NCBI RefSeq assembly: GCF_003289965.1
Contig: NZ_QMBQ01000010.1
Location: 1 to 64,000, forward strand
Direction: 5' to 3'
From: Mesorhizobium atlanticum
Lineage (GTDB): Bacteria > Pseudomonadota > Alphaproteobacteria > Rhizobiales > Rhizobiaceae
Length of the DNA stretch: 64,000 nt
The notes under the pieces are model-generated. The model made no database searches, was not told the DNA's origin, and saw nothing but the letters and a program-made list of their open reading frames with translations. Both the position numbers and the translations under genes were made by a program. Position 1 is the stretch's first letter, and every line of letters begins with the position of its first letter. Of this stretch, positions 18,218 to 26,940 are shown piece by piece.

Positions 18218-18312
18218 AAAGCGCGTCGCGATCCATCGGATTCGCTCCATGCGCTGTAGGTCTTTGATCTTACGCACGTCTTTATCCCGAAACCTTTCGG
18301 GAGACGTGCTTT
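18218..18312. repeat. Dispersed intergenic repeat, family C
   Basis: A GCGCGTCGCGATC...CATGCGCTGTAGGTC segment is followed by ACGCACGTCTTTATCCCGAAA and the inverted TTTCGGGAGACGTGCTTTA, which forms a hairpin. The layout resembles a common Rhizobiales intergenic palindrome that reads GCATGTC...GACATGC. It abuts the 3' end of the glycosyltransferase gene at 18311. Confidence 0.6.
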
Positions 18313-19426
18313 AGCCGACACGCCGATTGCGCCGCGACATCTCGATCAGGTCGCAGGCGGCTTCCAGTCCGCCGGTCAGCGGCGTTGACGAGCTGTAGGC
18401 AAGGGCCGCCTCGCGCCACCGCGCCCGGATCGCCGGATTGCCGGCTTTCCGGACCGCCTGTTGCCAGATTTCCGGATCGTCGTGATTGGCCACAACCAGT
18501 CCCGCCCCGCTGGCTTCGACATATTTTGCATATCCGCAAGCGGCCGACGCAATGACCGGCAGGCCATTTGCGAGCGCCTCGAGGATCACAGTGCCGGTAT
18601 TTTCCAGGCGCGCCGGGTGCAGCATGAAATCGCTCGCAACCACAATCGCCGGAATATCCTCCTGGATGCCCAGAAGGATGACCCGTTGCGACATTCCGCA
18701 CTTGGCAATCAGGCTGCGAAGCCGGGTTTCCTCTTCGCTGTTTTTGCGAAGCCCGGCCACCAGCCAATGAATGTCCGCGAACGGCTGCAGGGCCTTCACC
18801 GCCCGGTCGAGACCCTTCACTTTCATTCTGTTGGCGATGCTCAAGGCGATGACGGCCTGGCGGGGAAGCCCGAAACGATCGCGGATTTCGTTGCGGTCGC
18901 CGGCCAGCAACTCCGGCCGGCGGCGTTTCGGATCGAGAGTCGGTCCGACAACATGGATGCGCGATTCCTCGGTTCGCCAGAAGTCGCGGTAAAGCGCCGC
19001 CTGGTGCTCGCTGAGGGCAATGATCTGCACGGCGCTGCCGGGGGCAAAGATCATGGATTCGAGTTTTTGCTGGCGCATGAAGCGCGGCGAAAACGGCCGC
19101 CACCATCCGAGCTTCGAGGCAAAATAGGGCGGGTCGCCGGCATAATAGATGTCGAGACCCGCCATCTTGTTGAAACCGACCACGCAGTCGAAATCCCGCC
19201 TGGCCGTCATCAGGGTCTTTCCCAGCGCATATTCGGTGCCCGGATTGGAGATAACCCGGGCGGGCTGGACCTTTATCGTCGCCGAGCTGTCGACATGGCC
19301 GACCTGGCGTGTCGTCAGGATCGTCACGCTATGGCCGCGCTTGACCAAGCGGTCGCTGATATTGAGACAATCCCTTTGCAGACCCCCATTCATGAACAGG
19401 GCAGAGATTGCGCAGCAAATTCTCAT
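18311..19426 (-). CDS. GT4-family glycosyltransferase, WaaG/RfaG-like
   Basis: 371 residues, GT-B fold. The N-terminal acceptor domain starts MRICCAISALFMNGGLQRD, where GLQRD is typical of WaaG-type LPS core glucosyltransferases. The C-terminal donor domain contains RMKVKGLDRAVKAL, HPARLENTGTVILEALANGL (the E-x7-E motif) and PVIASAACGYAKYV. Predicted to transfer a nucleotide-activated sugar to LPS core or a related surface glycan on the cytoplasmic face. It is divergent from 19645-20583. The 218 bp between them is AT-rich and should hold both promoters. Confidence 0.88.
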   Translation of the reverse strand: MRICCAISALFMNGGLQRDCLNISDRLVKRGHSVTILTTRQVGHVDSSATIKVQPARVISNPGTEYALGKTLMTARRDFDCVVGFNKMAGLDIYYAGDPPYFASKLGWWRPFSPRFMRQQKLESMIFAPGSAVQIIALSEHQAALYRDFWRTEESRIHVVGPTLDPKRRRPELLAGDRNEIRDRFGLPRQAVIALSIANRMKVKGLDRAVKALQPFADIHWLVAGLRKNSEEETRLRSLIAKCGMSQRVILLGIQEDIPAIVVASDFMLHPARLENTGTVILEALANGLPVIASAACGYAKYVEASGAGLVVANHDDPEIWQQAVRKAGNPAIRARWREAALAYSSSTPLTGGLEAACDLIEMSRRNRRVG

Positions 19427-19644
19427 TCTATCTTCCGGAGAGCGCCGTTTACCCAGGTCCGGTCGAGCGGAGAGCTGCGGGCGCGCCGTAGACTTCTTCC
19501 TTCAAACAAACAAAGCAGGGCGCTTAGTGTCAGTCGTGTTGAAAAGACGAATATGCTGTATATAGCGGGTTATCAAGAGACTTGGATGCTGTTGCGTTCG
19601 AGCTTTCCAAAAAAAACCGACCGGATCGCGATTATGAAGATTTC

Positions 19645-20583
19645 ATGGATCAATTGTGGCCGCCAAGTCGGTTTCGCCTGAGAGTCGCCATACCCGTGCC
19701 AAAGGCCCTGCGTGAATACAACTTGCGGCAATGGCTGAGGCTGCAGCCGCTGACACATGCCGTCAAGACGGCCCGTTATCGGAAAATCGACCGAAGGTTC
19801 CTGAGCCTGTCGGCCAAGGCTGGCGACGTCGCGGGCATCCGCGATGCCGCTCGGGGTCGCGATGTGCTGCTCACGATCGCCTTCGGCGATGCCCAATGCC
19901 TCGATCTGCAGGTGCGGCTGGCCAGGAGACTTGTCCGTCACGACCTCCACATCGTGGCCGACAACAGCATCAGCGAAGCTGCCGCGGACGAGAACAGGCA
20001 GTTATGCGCGGCCCGAGGCGTTCCCTATGTCAGGCTGCCGGCCAATCCATGGACCGTGAAAAACCCGAGCCGGTCCCACGGTGCGGCGCTCAACTGGATG
20101 TGGCGCAATATCCTGAAGCCGGCCGCGCCGGCCGCGTTCGGATTTCTGGACCAGGACCTCTTCCCGACGCAGCCATGCGACCCCTTCGCGCCTCTTCAAG
20201 ATGTGGCGTTCTACGGCGACCTCCGCCGAGCGGGCGCGCGCTGGTATTTGTGGGCGGGCTATTGTTTCTTCCGCTTCGACGCCGTCAGCCACAAGCCTCT
20301 CGATTTCGGGCTCGACTGGTTCGCCGGCCTCGATACCGGCGGGGCTAACTGGGAGGTGCTCTATCGGGATGTGGACCCGAACGCGCTGCCGCAACGGCCG
20401 ATAACGGCATTCGCGGTGTTGCCCGGATTTGAACTCAGGCAGGCCTATTGCGAATGGCGGGGAAGCTGGCTTCATGAAGTCGGCCTCGACGGCGACCTCT
20501 CGTTGAAGGCGAAAAAGCGCGAGGCGGTTTTACGCCTGCTGGAGCCCGCCCTTCAGGACTCGCCCAGATCGGCGCGACAATGA
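19645..20583 (+). CDS. Uncharacterised glycosyltransferase-like protein
   Basis: 312 residues from ATG 19645 (MDQLWPPSRFRLRV, GAAG eight bases upstream); the frame also opens at a TTG at 19582. There is a GT-A-like core with VLLTIAFGDAQCLDLQVRLA, HIVADNSISEAAADENRQL and FGFLDQDLFPTQPCDPF, where DQD resembles the DxD metal motif. No signal peptide or membrane helix. It probably belongs to the surface polysaccharide group formed with the next two genes on the same strand. I cannot name a family with confidence. Confidence 0.7.
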   Translation: MDQLWPPSRFRLRVAIPVPKALREYNLRQWLRLQPLTHAVKTARYRKIDRRFLSLSAKAGDVAGIRDAARGRDVLLTIAFGDAQCLDLQVRLARRLVRHDLHIVADNSISEAAADENRQLCAARGVPYVRLPANPWTVKNPSRSHGAALNWMWRNILKPAAPAAFGFLDQDLFPTQPCDPFAPLQDVAFYGDLRRAGARWYLWAGYCFFRFDAVSHKPLDFGLDWFAGLDTGGANWEVLYRDVDPNALPQRPITAFAVLPGFELRQAYCEWRGSWLHEVGLDGDLSLKAKKREAVLRLLEPALQDSPRSARQ

Positions 20584-20710
20584 GATTGGCAGTCGACACA
20601 GTGATCGAACTTTGCGATGGAACCTTGAATCCATACCGCAAACATCCCGTACCCAAACCGGCCGATTCAACGGTCATTCGGTCACGCCCGATTATCGCAA
20701 GGACGTTCTG

Positions 20711-21676
20711 TTGCCGACAGTAAGTGTGATCATTCCGGTGAGAGACGGCGCGCGCTACATCGGCGAAGCCTTGCAAAGCATTCTGGACCAGGATCTGGCT
20801 GATATCGAAGTCATCGTCATCGACGATGGCTCCTCGGACGACAGCGCCGCGATCGCGACGTCGCTCGGCGAGGGCGATGGCCGCGTCAAGGTTATCGCCA
20901 ATCGCGGCAAAGGCATCGTCGACGCGCTCAATATGGGAATTGCGCTGGCGCAGGCCCCTCTTGTGGCGCGCATGGATGGCGACGACGTCTCCCTGCCCGA
21001 CAGGTTGCGCCTGCAGGCGGCGCGTTTCGACACGGATGCCGATCTGCAGTTGCTCGGCTCGGCGGGATTGCAGATCGACGGGGACGGAAAACCGTTGAGG
21101 CCAATGGAGGTTCCTATCGGCAACGAGCCGTTGCGGCGTGCCCTTGCCATATACAATCCCATGCTTCATCCCACGGTGATGTTCCGGACCGAGGCCGTCC
21201 GGCGCGTGGGAGGCTACCGTCGCGCATTCACCTATGCGGAGGACTACGATCTATGGCTGCGGCTTTCCGAGGCGGGAAAGCTGGCCAATATGGATGCGCG
21301 GCTGGTCAAATTGCGCTCGCACCCCGGGCAGGTGTCGCGCGTCAAGGAGGATCAGCAAAAGGCGGCCGCGGCGCTGGCCAGGCAGTCGGCGCTGTTGCGC
21401 GGCTCCCGCGCCGAGCCGTTCGACACAAGCAGCCAACCCACAGAGGCCATCGGAGCCTTTCTGGCATGGCGCGCCGCCACGGGGGCCGGTATCTCGAGCC
21501 TGGAAAGACGCGACATCGAATTGCTGTTGCGAACGGCGGGCATACCCTTGGCCACAACCTGCAAGCTGCTGCTCCTCGCGGCTGTCGGCGCCCCCTCGTT
21601 CAGGACGCTCGCGCTCGGGCCTCGACTGGCCTGGCGCAGGATGATCGCGCGCCCTGCCAAGATGCGGCCTAGCTGA
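20711..21676 (+). CDS. GT2-family glycosyltransferase
   Basis: 321 residues from a TTG at 20711, which gives a classical GT2 N-terminus (LPTVSVIIPVRDGARYIGEA) with AAGGAC upstream; the frame stays open back to 20612. Motifs: VIDDGSSDDS (nucleotide site), RMDGDDVSLPDRL (DxD), and YAEDYDLWLRLSEAG (ED catalytic-base region). Predicted inverting glycosyltransferase of the GT-A fold acting in the cytoplasm on a lipid-linked or LPS acceptor. Its stop is 13 bases before the next glycosyltransferase gene. Confidence 0.9.
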   Translation: MPTVSVIIPVRDGARYIGEALQSILDQDLADIEVIVIDDGSSDDSAAIATSLGEGDGRVKVIANRGKGIVDALNMGIALAQAPLVARMDGDDVSLPDRLRLQAARFDTDADLQLLGSAGLQIDGDGKPLRPMEVPIGNEPLRRALAIYNPMLHPTVMFRTEAVRRVGGYRRAFTYAEDYDLWLRLSEAGKLANMDARLVKLRSHPGQVSRVKEDQQKAAAALARQSALLRGSRAEPFDTSSQPTEAIGAFLAWRAATGAGISSLERRDIELLLRTAGIPLATTCKLLLLAAVGAPSFRTLALGPRLAWRRMIARPAKMRPS

Positions 21677-21689
21677 TGCGGCCCTGCTG

Positions 21690-23114
21690 ATGCGGCTCGT
21701 CGTCGATCTCACCAGCATGGCGCGCTGGCTCGGCCCTCCGGTCGGCCTGGTCCGCGTGCAGCGGCATTACAGCGCCGAGGCGGCCGCGTTCACGGCCTCC
21801 GAGGTGGCGTTCACGGTGTTCGACCCGGTCGACCGGGTCCTCAGGCAGGTTTCGCCGCGGATTGCGGCAGAAATCATCGCCGGCGAGATCTCATGCGACA
21901 TGAGTTTCCATCCGGACCCGGCCCGCATCAAGATGCGGTTTTACGATCGCTGGCCGAGCTGGGCGCGGCAATCGCTGATGACTATCATGAGAGCGCGCCG
22001 GATCCTGAGAACGGAAATCGGCGCGTTCGCCCGGCGCTATCCCGGTAGCCCTTTTCTTCCTTTCCTTGAGCGGGTCGAAAACCGCCTGATGAAGGCGCAC
22101 GAGCGGCGGCTGATCGCTCGCGACGGTTCAAAGGTGCGGATCGTGCCGCTGCGGACGGCGGCCGGCAACAAACACGACCTCATACCCGGCGACCATCTGC
22201 TGTTGATGAACAACGACTGGTCGCACACCGATATCGAGCTCATTTCGCGCGAGTGCCGCTCGGCCGGCGCAAAGCTGATCGTGCTCTTGAACGACATCAT
22301 CCCGATCCAGTTTCCCGAATGGTACAAAACGCATGACGTCACGAGATTCACGGATTACGTGACTCTGGCGATCAGGCTGGCGGACCGCTTCATCCTGACG
22401 TCGAAGCGCGTCACCGCCGATATGGAGGAGCATGCCGCCGGGCTCGGCCTCCAGCTGCCGGAACTGAAACTGGTCCCACTCGGCTGCGACAGCGCGCGCA
22501 AATCGAAGGCGGACGGCCCCCTGCCGGACGGACTTGAGACAGGTCGATACATCCTGTTCGTTTCCACCATCGAACCGCGCAAGAACCATTCGTTGCTCAT
22601 GGACGTCTGGCGGCGCCTCGTTCAGGACGGAACGGTCGCGCATAGCGGCATGAAGCTGGTTTTCGTCGGCCGCAGCGGCTGGATGGTCGATGGGGTCCTG
22701 GCGAAGCTTCACAGCCATCCCGACTACGGCCAGAGCCTTGTCCATCTCGACAATGTCGATGACGGAACGTTGTCCCTGCTCTATCAAAACAGTGCGTTCT
22801 GCGTGTACCCGTCGCTCTATGAGGGATATGGACTGCCGCCCGTCGAGGCGCTGGCCTACGGAAAGGCGCTGATCGCCTCGACAGGCGGAGCCATCCCCGA
22901 AGTGGTGGGTCCGTTCGGACTCTGCCTCGACCCACTCGATGCCGAAGGATGGGAAAAGGCCATGCGGGAATGGATCACCTCGCCCGAGGTCCGGACTTCC
23001 TATGAGGCGAAGGCCGGCGAATTCACGGCGCGAAGCTGGGAGCAGGCTGGCCGGGAGACGCTGAAGGCCACGCTTGCGCCGTTCCCGGATGAAGTCGCGC
23101 CGGCGCGAGAATGA
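21690..23114 (+). CDS. GT4-family glycosyltransferase
   Basis: 474 residues. The donor-binding half is clear: YILFVSTIEPRKNHSLLMDV (about residues 287-306), GRSGWMVDGVL, and YPSLYEGYGLPPVEALAYGK with the retaining E-x7-E motif, then PEVVGPFGLCLDP. The N-terminal half is longer than in minimal GT4 enzymes and starts MRLVVDLTSMARWLGPPVGL, a form seen in mannosyltransferase-like O-antigen enzymes. It probably forms an operon with the two preceding genes (13 bp gap). A family A repeat follows the stop. Confidence 0.9.
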   Translation: MRLVVDLTSMARWLGPPVGLVRVQRHYSAEAAAFTASEVAFTVFDPVDRVLRQVSPRIAAEIIAGEISCDMSFHPDPARIKMRFYDRWPSWARQSLMTIMRARRILRTEIGAFARRYPGSPFLPFLERVENRLMKAHERRLIARDGSKVRIVPLRTAAGNKHDLIPGDHLLLMNNDWSHTDIELISRECRSAGAKLIVLLNDIIPIQFPEWYKTHDVTRFTDYVTLAIRLADRFILTSKRVTADMEEHAAGLGLQLPELKLVPLGCDSARKSKADGPLPDGLETGRYILFVSTIEPRKNHSLLMDVWRRLVQDGTVAHSGMKLVFVGRSGWMVDGVLAKLHSHPDYGQSLVHLDNVDDGTLSLLYQNSAFCVYPSLYEGYGLPPVEALAYGKALIASTGGAIPEVVGPFGLCLDPLDAEGWEKAMREWITSPEVRTSYEAKAGEFTARSWEQAGRETLKATLAPFPDEVAPARE

Positions 23115-23121
23115 GCGCCTT

Positions 23122-23246
23122 AGAGTGGTTCACCGTTTCACGGAAACGGCGAACCGCTCTATCTCCTTGTTTTCACGCAATTCCTGGCGGAAGGCTACGG
23201 CGAACGCGCCGAACCTAACTGCTCACACTTTTCCTGGAATTGCTCC
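23122..23246. repeat. RIME-like dispersed repeat, family A copy 1
   Basis: It begins AGAGTGGTTCACCGTTTCAC and ends CTTTTCCTGGAATTGCTC. It matches, in opposite orientation, 56904-57005 over most of its length. This copy carries about 20 extra bases in the middle (around 23195-23220). It is consistent with the RIME class of Rhizobium intergenic mosaic elements; that name is from memory, not a search. Confidence 0.75.
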
Positions 23247-23366
23247 GGGCTCGGGCACAGCCCGGCCGCCCGCAGGCTCCGCTCGTGTTGCTGGACGGAC
23301 AATGCCATTCGGTCTAGCTTCCTTTCACCGCACAACCGGTGGTGAATTTTCGAGGGAGATGAAACC

Positions 23367-23921
23367 ATGACTTTGCCAAGCGACGCTCTCAGAGACGCAA
23401 TCGGCCAGACGCGGGACAAATGGGGGTGGTTCGTGGCGCTCGGCGTGCTGCTGCTGATCTTCGGCGGCGTCGCCTTCGGCAATCTTTTCATCGCCACCGT
23501 CGCCTCGGTCTATGTGGTCGGCTGGCTGATGCTGATGGCCGGCGCCATCGAGATCGTCCATGCCTTCGGCGTCAGGACCTGGGGACGTTTCTTCTACTGG
23601 CTGCTGAGCGGCCTGCTCTACGCCGTCGCCGGCTTTTTCGCCTTCGACAACCCGCTGCTCGCCTCGGCGGTGCTGACGCTGCTGCTGGCCATCGCGTTGA
23701 TCGCCTCGGGACTTTTGCGGTCCTGGGTGGCCTTCAGCCACCGGCCGGAGCAGGGCTGGGGATGGCTGCTCGCGGCCGGCGTCATCACCACTCTGCTCGG
23801 CCTGATGATCGCCATGGGCTGGCCGGTCAACAGCCTCTGGGTGCTTGGCATGTTCCTGGCGATCGACCTGGTCTTCCAGGGCTGGAGCTTCATCGCCATC
23901 GGGCTCGCCCTCAAGCGATAG
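23367..23921 (+). CDS. HdeD-family (DUF308) membrane protein
   Basis: 184 residues with six predicted membrane helices in three hairpins, for example WFVALGVLLLIFGGVAFGNL, YVVGWLMLMAGAIEIVHAF and WLLAAGVITTLLGLMIAMGW. The repeated helix-pair pattern and length are those of HdeD/DUF308 proteins. In E. coli HdeD is linked to acid resistance at high cell density; a mechanism is not known. ATG 23367 has GAGGGAGATGAAACC upstream. It stands alone between a repeat and the ribF-tail copy. Confidence 0.88.
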   Translation: MTLPSDALRDAIGQTRDKWGWFVALGVLLLIFGGVAFGNLFIATVASVYVVGWLMLMAGAIEIVHAFGVRTWGRFFYWLLSGLLYAVAGFFAFDNPLLASAVLTLLLAIALIASGLLRSWVAFSHRPEQGWGWLLAAGVITTLLGLMIAMGWPVNSLWVLGMFLAIDLVFQGWSFIAIGLALKR

Positions 23922-23933
23922 AAGCAACGGGCA

Positions 23934-23984
23934 ATCAGAACGCGATTTCGCTATCCAGTTGCGAGAGCGGGCGCACGCCCGCCA
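23934..23984 (-). repeat. Partial duplicate of the ribF 3' end
   Basis: 51 bases matching 24794-24844 at 47 positions. Read on the minus strand it encodes LAGVRPLSQLDSEIAF followed by TGA; the real ribF ends LAGVRPLSQLDAEIAF and TGA. The similarity stops sharply at the 5' side of the tail. The copy lies beyond the lone gene at 24001-24702, so the two tails flank an 860 bp segment. Confidence 0.9.
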
Positions 23985-24000
23985 ACGCGCTCGTCTTCGT

Positions 24001-24702
24001 TTACGGCAACGGCTTTTGGTTCGAACCGCCTCGCATCCCGCCGACATGATCCAATAGGCGCGCTTTGTATGTGAATTCTCCAACGTGTCCGATTTCCTCG
24101 TCGACAAGGGCGCAAATCTCGCCGTTGCAGAGCTCGGTCCATCTGTTGCAGAAGGAGAGATCCTCGGAAGTATAGTTGGTCTTCGTCGCGATCGGATCGA
24201 AGAAGCCGTAGTGCGGCGGACCTGACCTGTCCGGCCTCCATTGGCGAAGCTCTCCCGTGCCTACCATCTGCTCAAGAACTGTACGATGGACAAGCGTCAG
24301 CCCCATGCCCACGCCAGCGACCTGGCAAATACCGTTCAGCACGTGAAGCCGCGTTTGCTCGCCAACATTGACGACGAAGTCCTCGAGCGAAGATGAAGCC
24401 GGTCGCCGTTTGGGATAGACGCAGCCGATGATCGGCCGATCCAGTTGCAGCATCCGAAATACCGTCTGCGGCCTGAATTCCATATCGCTGTCAATGAACA
24501 GCAGATGCGTGCGTTCAGGCTGCGACAGCGCAATCGAAGCCAGGTGATTTCGATTGGCCGCGACGTCGGCGCTGTCACGATATCTGATTTCGAAGAGGAC
24601 GCCGCGCGCGGCGAAATTCGAACACAAAGCAACCAGGCTGACGGCGCACTGGACTTTCATATTGCCGCCATAGCAGGCAATCGCGACGAGAATATTCGTC
24701 AT
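24001..24702 (-). CDS. GT-A-type glycosyltransferase-like protein inside the ribF-tail-flanked segment
   Basis: 233 residues from ATG 24702 (MTNILVAIACYGGNMKVQ), with GGGAG six bases upstream. The core pattern ANRNHLASIAL...THLLFIDSDMEFRP...RPIIGCVYPKRRP is that of small GT-A glycosyltransferase-like proteins, with DSD as the probable metal motif. No signal peptide or membrane helix. Base composition looks lower in GC than ribF and HdeD on either side. It is bounded by two copies of the ribF 3' end, so it probably arrived as an insert. Acceptor and donor unknown. Confidence 0.75.
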   Translation of the reverse strand: MTNILVAIACYGGNMKVQCAVSLVALCSNFAARGVLFEIRYRDSADVAANRNHLASIALSQPERTHLLFIDSDMEFRPQTVFRMLQLDRPIIGCVYPKRRPASSSLEDFVVNVGEQTRLHVLNGICQVAGVGMGLTLVHRTVLEQMVGTGELRQWRPDRSGPPHYGFFDPIATKTNYTSEDLSFCNRWTELCNGEICALVDEEIGHVGEFTYKARLLDHVGGMRGGSNQKPLP

Positions 24703-24794
24703 GAGCATCTCCCGGCATTCGCAATAGAGCAGAATCGAGAAGAAGCCACAATTCCTGATTCGGCGCTTACCGGATCTGCCTCAAGACCGGGAGA

Positions 24795-25778
24795 TCAGAA
24801 CGCGATTTCGGCGTCCAGCTGCGAGAGCGGGCGCACGCCCGCCAGCAGCGCCCTTGCCTCGGCCTCGTCCTTCTTCATCTGCGCCACCAGCGCATCGAGG
24901 CCGTCGAATTTGAGCTCAGGGCGCAGGAAGCCGAAGAACGACACCTCGCAGGTCTCGCCATAGAGATTGCCGGAAAAATCGAAGATGTAAGTCTCGAGCA
25001 GCGGCGCGCCATTGTCGTCGACGGTCGGGCGGCGGCCGAAGCTGGCGACGCCGTCATGAAGCGTGCCGTCGGCACGGCGGAAGCGGACGGCGTAGATGCC
25101 TTCCCGCAGGGCGGCTTCGGGCGAAAGCCGCATATTGGCGGTCGGGAAACCGAGCGTGCGGCCAAGCTGCTGGCCGCCGATCACCTCGGCCTCGACGGTG
25201 AAACGGTAGCCGAGCAGGCCGGCGGCCTCCTCCACCTTGCCTTCGGCGAGCAGTTCGCGGATGCGGCTCGACGAGACCACTTCGGCGCCTTCATCGCGGA
25301 AGGCATCGACGAGCGTCACGCCGAAGCCATGCCGTTCTCCCGCCTCCATCAGGAAAGCCGGGCCGCCCTGGCGGTCCTTGCCGAAATGAAAGTCGAAGCC
25401 GGTAACGGCATGGTGGATGCCGAGATTCTTCTCCAGCACATCGGTTACGAAAGCCTCGGCGGAGAGCGAGGCGAAATCACGCGTGAACGGCTGCTCGACC
25501 AAAGCGGCAAAGCCAAGTTCGGCGAGCAACCGCGCCTTCATCGGCGGCGGCGTCAGCACGAAGAGCGGCACCTCCGGCCGGAACACCTTGCGCGGATGCG
25601 GCTCGAATGTGAGCACCAGGGCGGGCACGCCATTGCTGCCGGCCTCAGCCAGCGCGCGCTCCAGGACGGCCTGATGGCCGCGATGGACGCCGTCGAAATT
25701 GCCGATCGCCACGACGCCGCCGCGCAAATGCACAGGCAGCGGCGTGGCCGTGGAAAGACGTTTGAAGGTTTGCGTCAT
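24795..25778 (-). CDS. ribF: Bifunctional riboflavin kinase/FAD synthetase RibF
   Basis: 327 residues. The N-terminal FMN adenylyltransferase domain has GNFDGVHRGH (residues 26-35) and the SSSRIRELLAEG signature. The C-terminal riboflavin kinase domain has GRTLGFPTANMRL and VASFGRRPTVDDNGAPLLET. It makes FMN and then FAD from riboflavin and two ATP in the cytoplasm. It follows the HAD phosphatase gene by 32 bp on the same strand. Its last 51 bases are duplicated at 23934-23984. Confidence 0.97.
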   Translation of the reverse strand: MTQTFKRLSTATPLPVHLRGGVVAIGNFDGVHRGHQAVLERALAEAGSNGVPALVLTFEPHPRKVFRPEVPLFVLTPPPMKARLLAELGFAALVEQPFTRDFASLSAEAFVTDVLEKNLGIHHAVTGFDFHFGKDRQGGPAFLMEAGERHGFGVTLVDAFRDEGAEVVSSSRIRELLAEGKVEEAAGLLGYRFTVEAEVIGGQQLGRTLGFPTANMRLSPEAALREGIYAVRFRRADGTLHDGVASFGRRPTVDDNGAPLLETYIFDFSGNLYGETCEVSFFGFLRPELKFDGLDALVAQMKKDEAEARALLAGVRPLSQLDAEIAF

Positions 25779-25810
25779 GTCGAGGCGCCCGTCATGGCCA
25801 GACTATCAAC

Positions 25811-26659
25811 CTATTGCAGGCGCGGAATGACGGCGACCGGCCGGTAGCCGTGCTTTTCGAGAAAGGCCGCCAGCCTTGCGGGATCGTCGCCATGCTCACG
25901 CGCATGGATACCGCCCGAGACGTAGAGCACGTCAAAGCCGTTGTCGGCCGCGCCCTTGACATCGGTCATCATGCCGTCGCCGATGGCGAGAACCTCGTTT
26001 CGCTCGACGGGACGGCCGAGCAATCCGGCGACCTCCTTCATGGCGACGTGGTAGATCGGCGCGAAAGGCTTGCCGGCAATCAGCGTACGGCCGCCCAGTT
26101 GCGCGTAATCCCGCGCCAGCGCGCCGGCGCACCAGATGGTGCGCTCGCCGCGCTCCACCAGGATATCCGGATTGGCGCAAATGAAAGGCAGGTTGCGGGC
26201 GCGCAGGCGCTGCAGCAATTCGGCATAGTCGGCGGGCTTCTCGACTTCGTCGTCATAGAGACCGGTGCAGACGACACCCGAGGCCTCGAATTCCTCGACA
26301 AGATCGACATCGAGCCCGTCATAGAGCGTAAAATCGCGCTCCGGCCCGATATGGAAGATCCGCCTCGGGCCGTCGGCGATCAGGTCGCGCGTCACGTCGC
26401 CGGAGGTAACGACCCGGTCGAAGGCGTCGGCGGGAACGCCGATGACCTTCATCTGGGCAATGACGTCGGCGCTGCGGCGTGGCGAATTGGTGATCAGCAC
26501 GACAGGCACGTTGGCCGCGCGTGCACGGGCAAGCGCGGCGGCGGCCGCCGGAAAATGCCATTCGCCATTGTGCACGACGCCCCATACGTCGCACAGTATG
26601 GCCGCGTAGCGCCCCGCAAGATCGTCGAGCGAGGTGATGATGTCAGGCGAATCCGCCAT
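25811..26659 (-). CDS. TIGR01459-type HAD hydrolase (NagD-like)
   Basis: 282 residues from ATG 26659 (MADSPDIITSLDDLAGRY, AGGGACACGGC upstream). HAD motif I is LCDVWGVVHNG, motif II LITNSPRR, motif III lies in LIAGKPFAPIYH and motif IV in AIGDGMMTDVKGA. The fold and motifs place it with NagD/PGP-type class IIA sugar-phosphate or nucleotide phosphatases. This subgroup is conserved beside ribF in many Rhizobiales, which hints at a role around flavin or nucleotide phosphates, but no substrate is established. Confidence 0.9.
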   Translation of the reverse strand: MADSPDIITSLDDLAGRYAAILCDVWGVVHNGEWHFPAAAAALARARAANVPVVLITNSPRRSADVIAQMKVIGVPADAFDRVVTSGDVTRDLIADGPRRIFHIGPERDFTLYDGLDVDLVEEFEASGVVCTGLYDDEVEKPADYAELLQRLRARNLPFICANPDILVERGERTIWCAGALARDYAQLGGRTLIAGKPFAPIYHVAMKEVAGLLGRPVERNEVLAIGDGMMTDVKGAADNGFDVLYVSGGIHAREHGDDPARLAAFLEKHGYRPVAVIPRLQ

Positions 26660-26872
26660 GCCGTGTCCCTGATTTTGATTCCTGGCAGGCCGCGACAGAC
26701 AGCCGGCCACGGACGGTCCCGCATAACCGAAGCGCTTGATCCTGTCACGAGCTTTCCCGATCACCACACGCCGGCCTCGATCACGCTCGCCCGGACGCAC
26801 AGGGTTAACGCGCCGTCAAAAAGGCGGTGCGTTCTTGATAGTTTCGCGCAAGCTGAAATTTAACGATTTATG

Positions 26873-26903
26873 ACCATGGTACGACGGCAACTGCGACCAT
26901 GGT
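26873..26903. promoter_or_regulatory. Paired ACCATGGT palindromes upstream of the first TadG-like gene
   Basis: ACCATGGT occurs at 26873-26880 and 26896-26903, 23 bp apart, about two helical turns, on one face of the DNA. The flanks extend the symmetry (CGACC at one copy, GGTCG at the other). It lies in the 281 bp gap between the HAD gene (minus) and the TadG-like gene (plus). Candidate operator; no cognate regulator is adjacent. Confidence 0.4.
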
Positions 26904-26940
26904 CGTATATCGGCATGGATCCTTGGCGGGGGTAAATGCA

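Larger units (their letters stand above)
23934..24793. mobile_element. Putative small inserted segment at the 3' end of ribF
   Basis: The two 51 bp ribF tails are in direct orientation, one intact in ribF and one at the far end, enclosing one foreign-looking gene. This is the arrangement left when a DNA element recombines into the 3' end of a gene and restores the last codons, as integrases do at tRNA genes. No integrase is present, so the segment would be a remnant or a passively recombined piece. The four mismatches argue against a very recent simple duplication. Confidence 0.5.
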
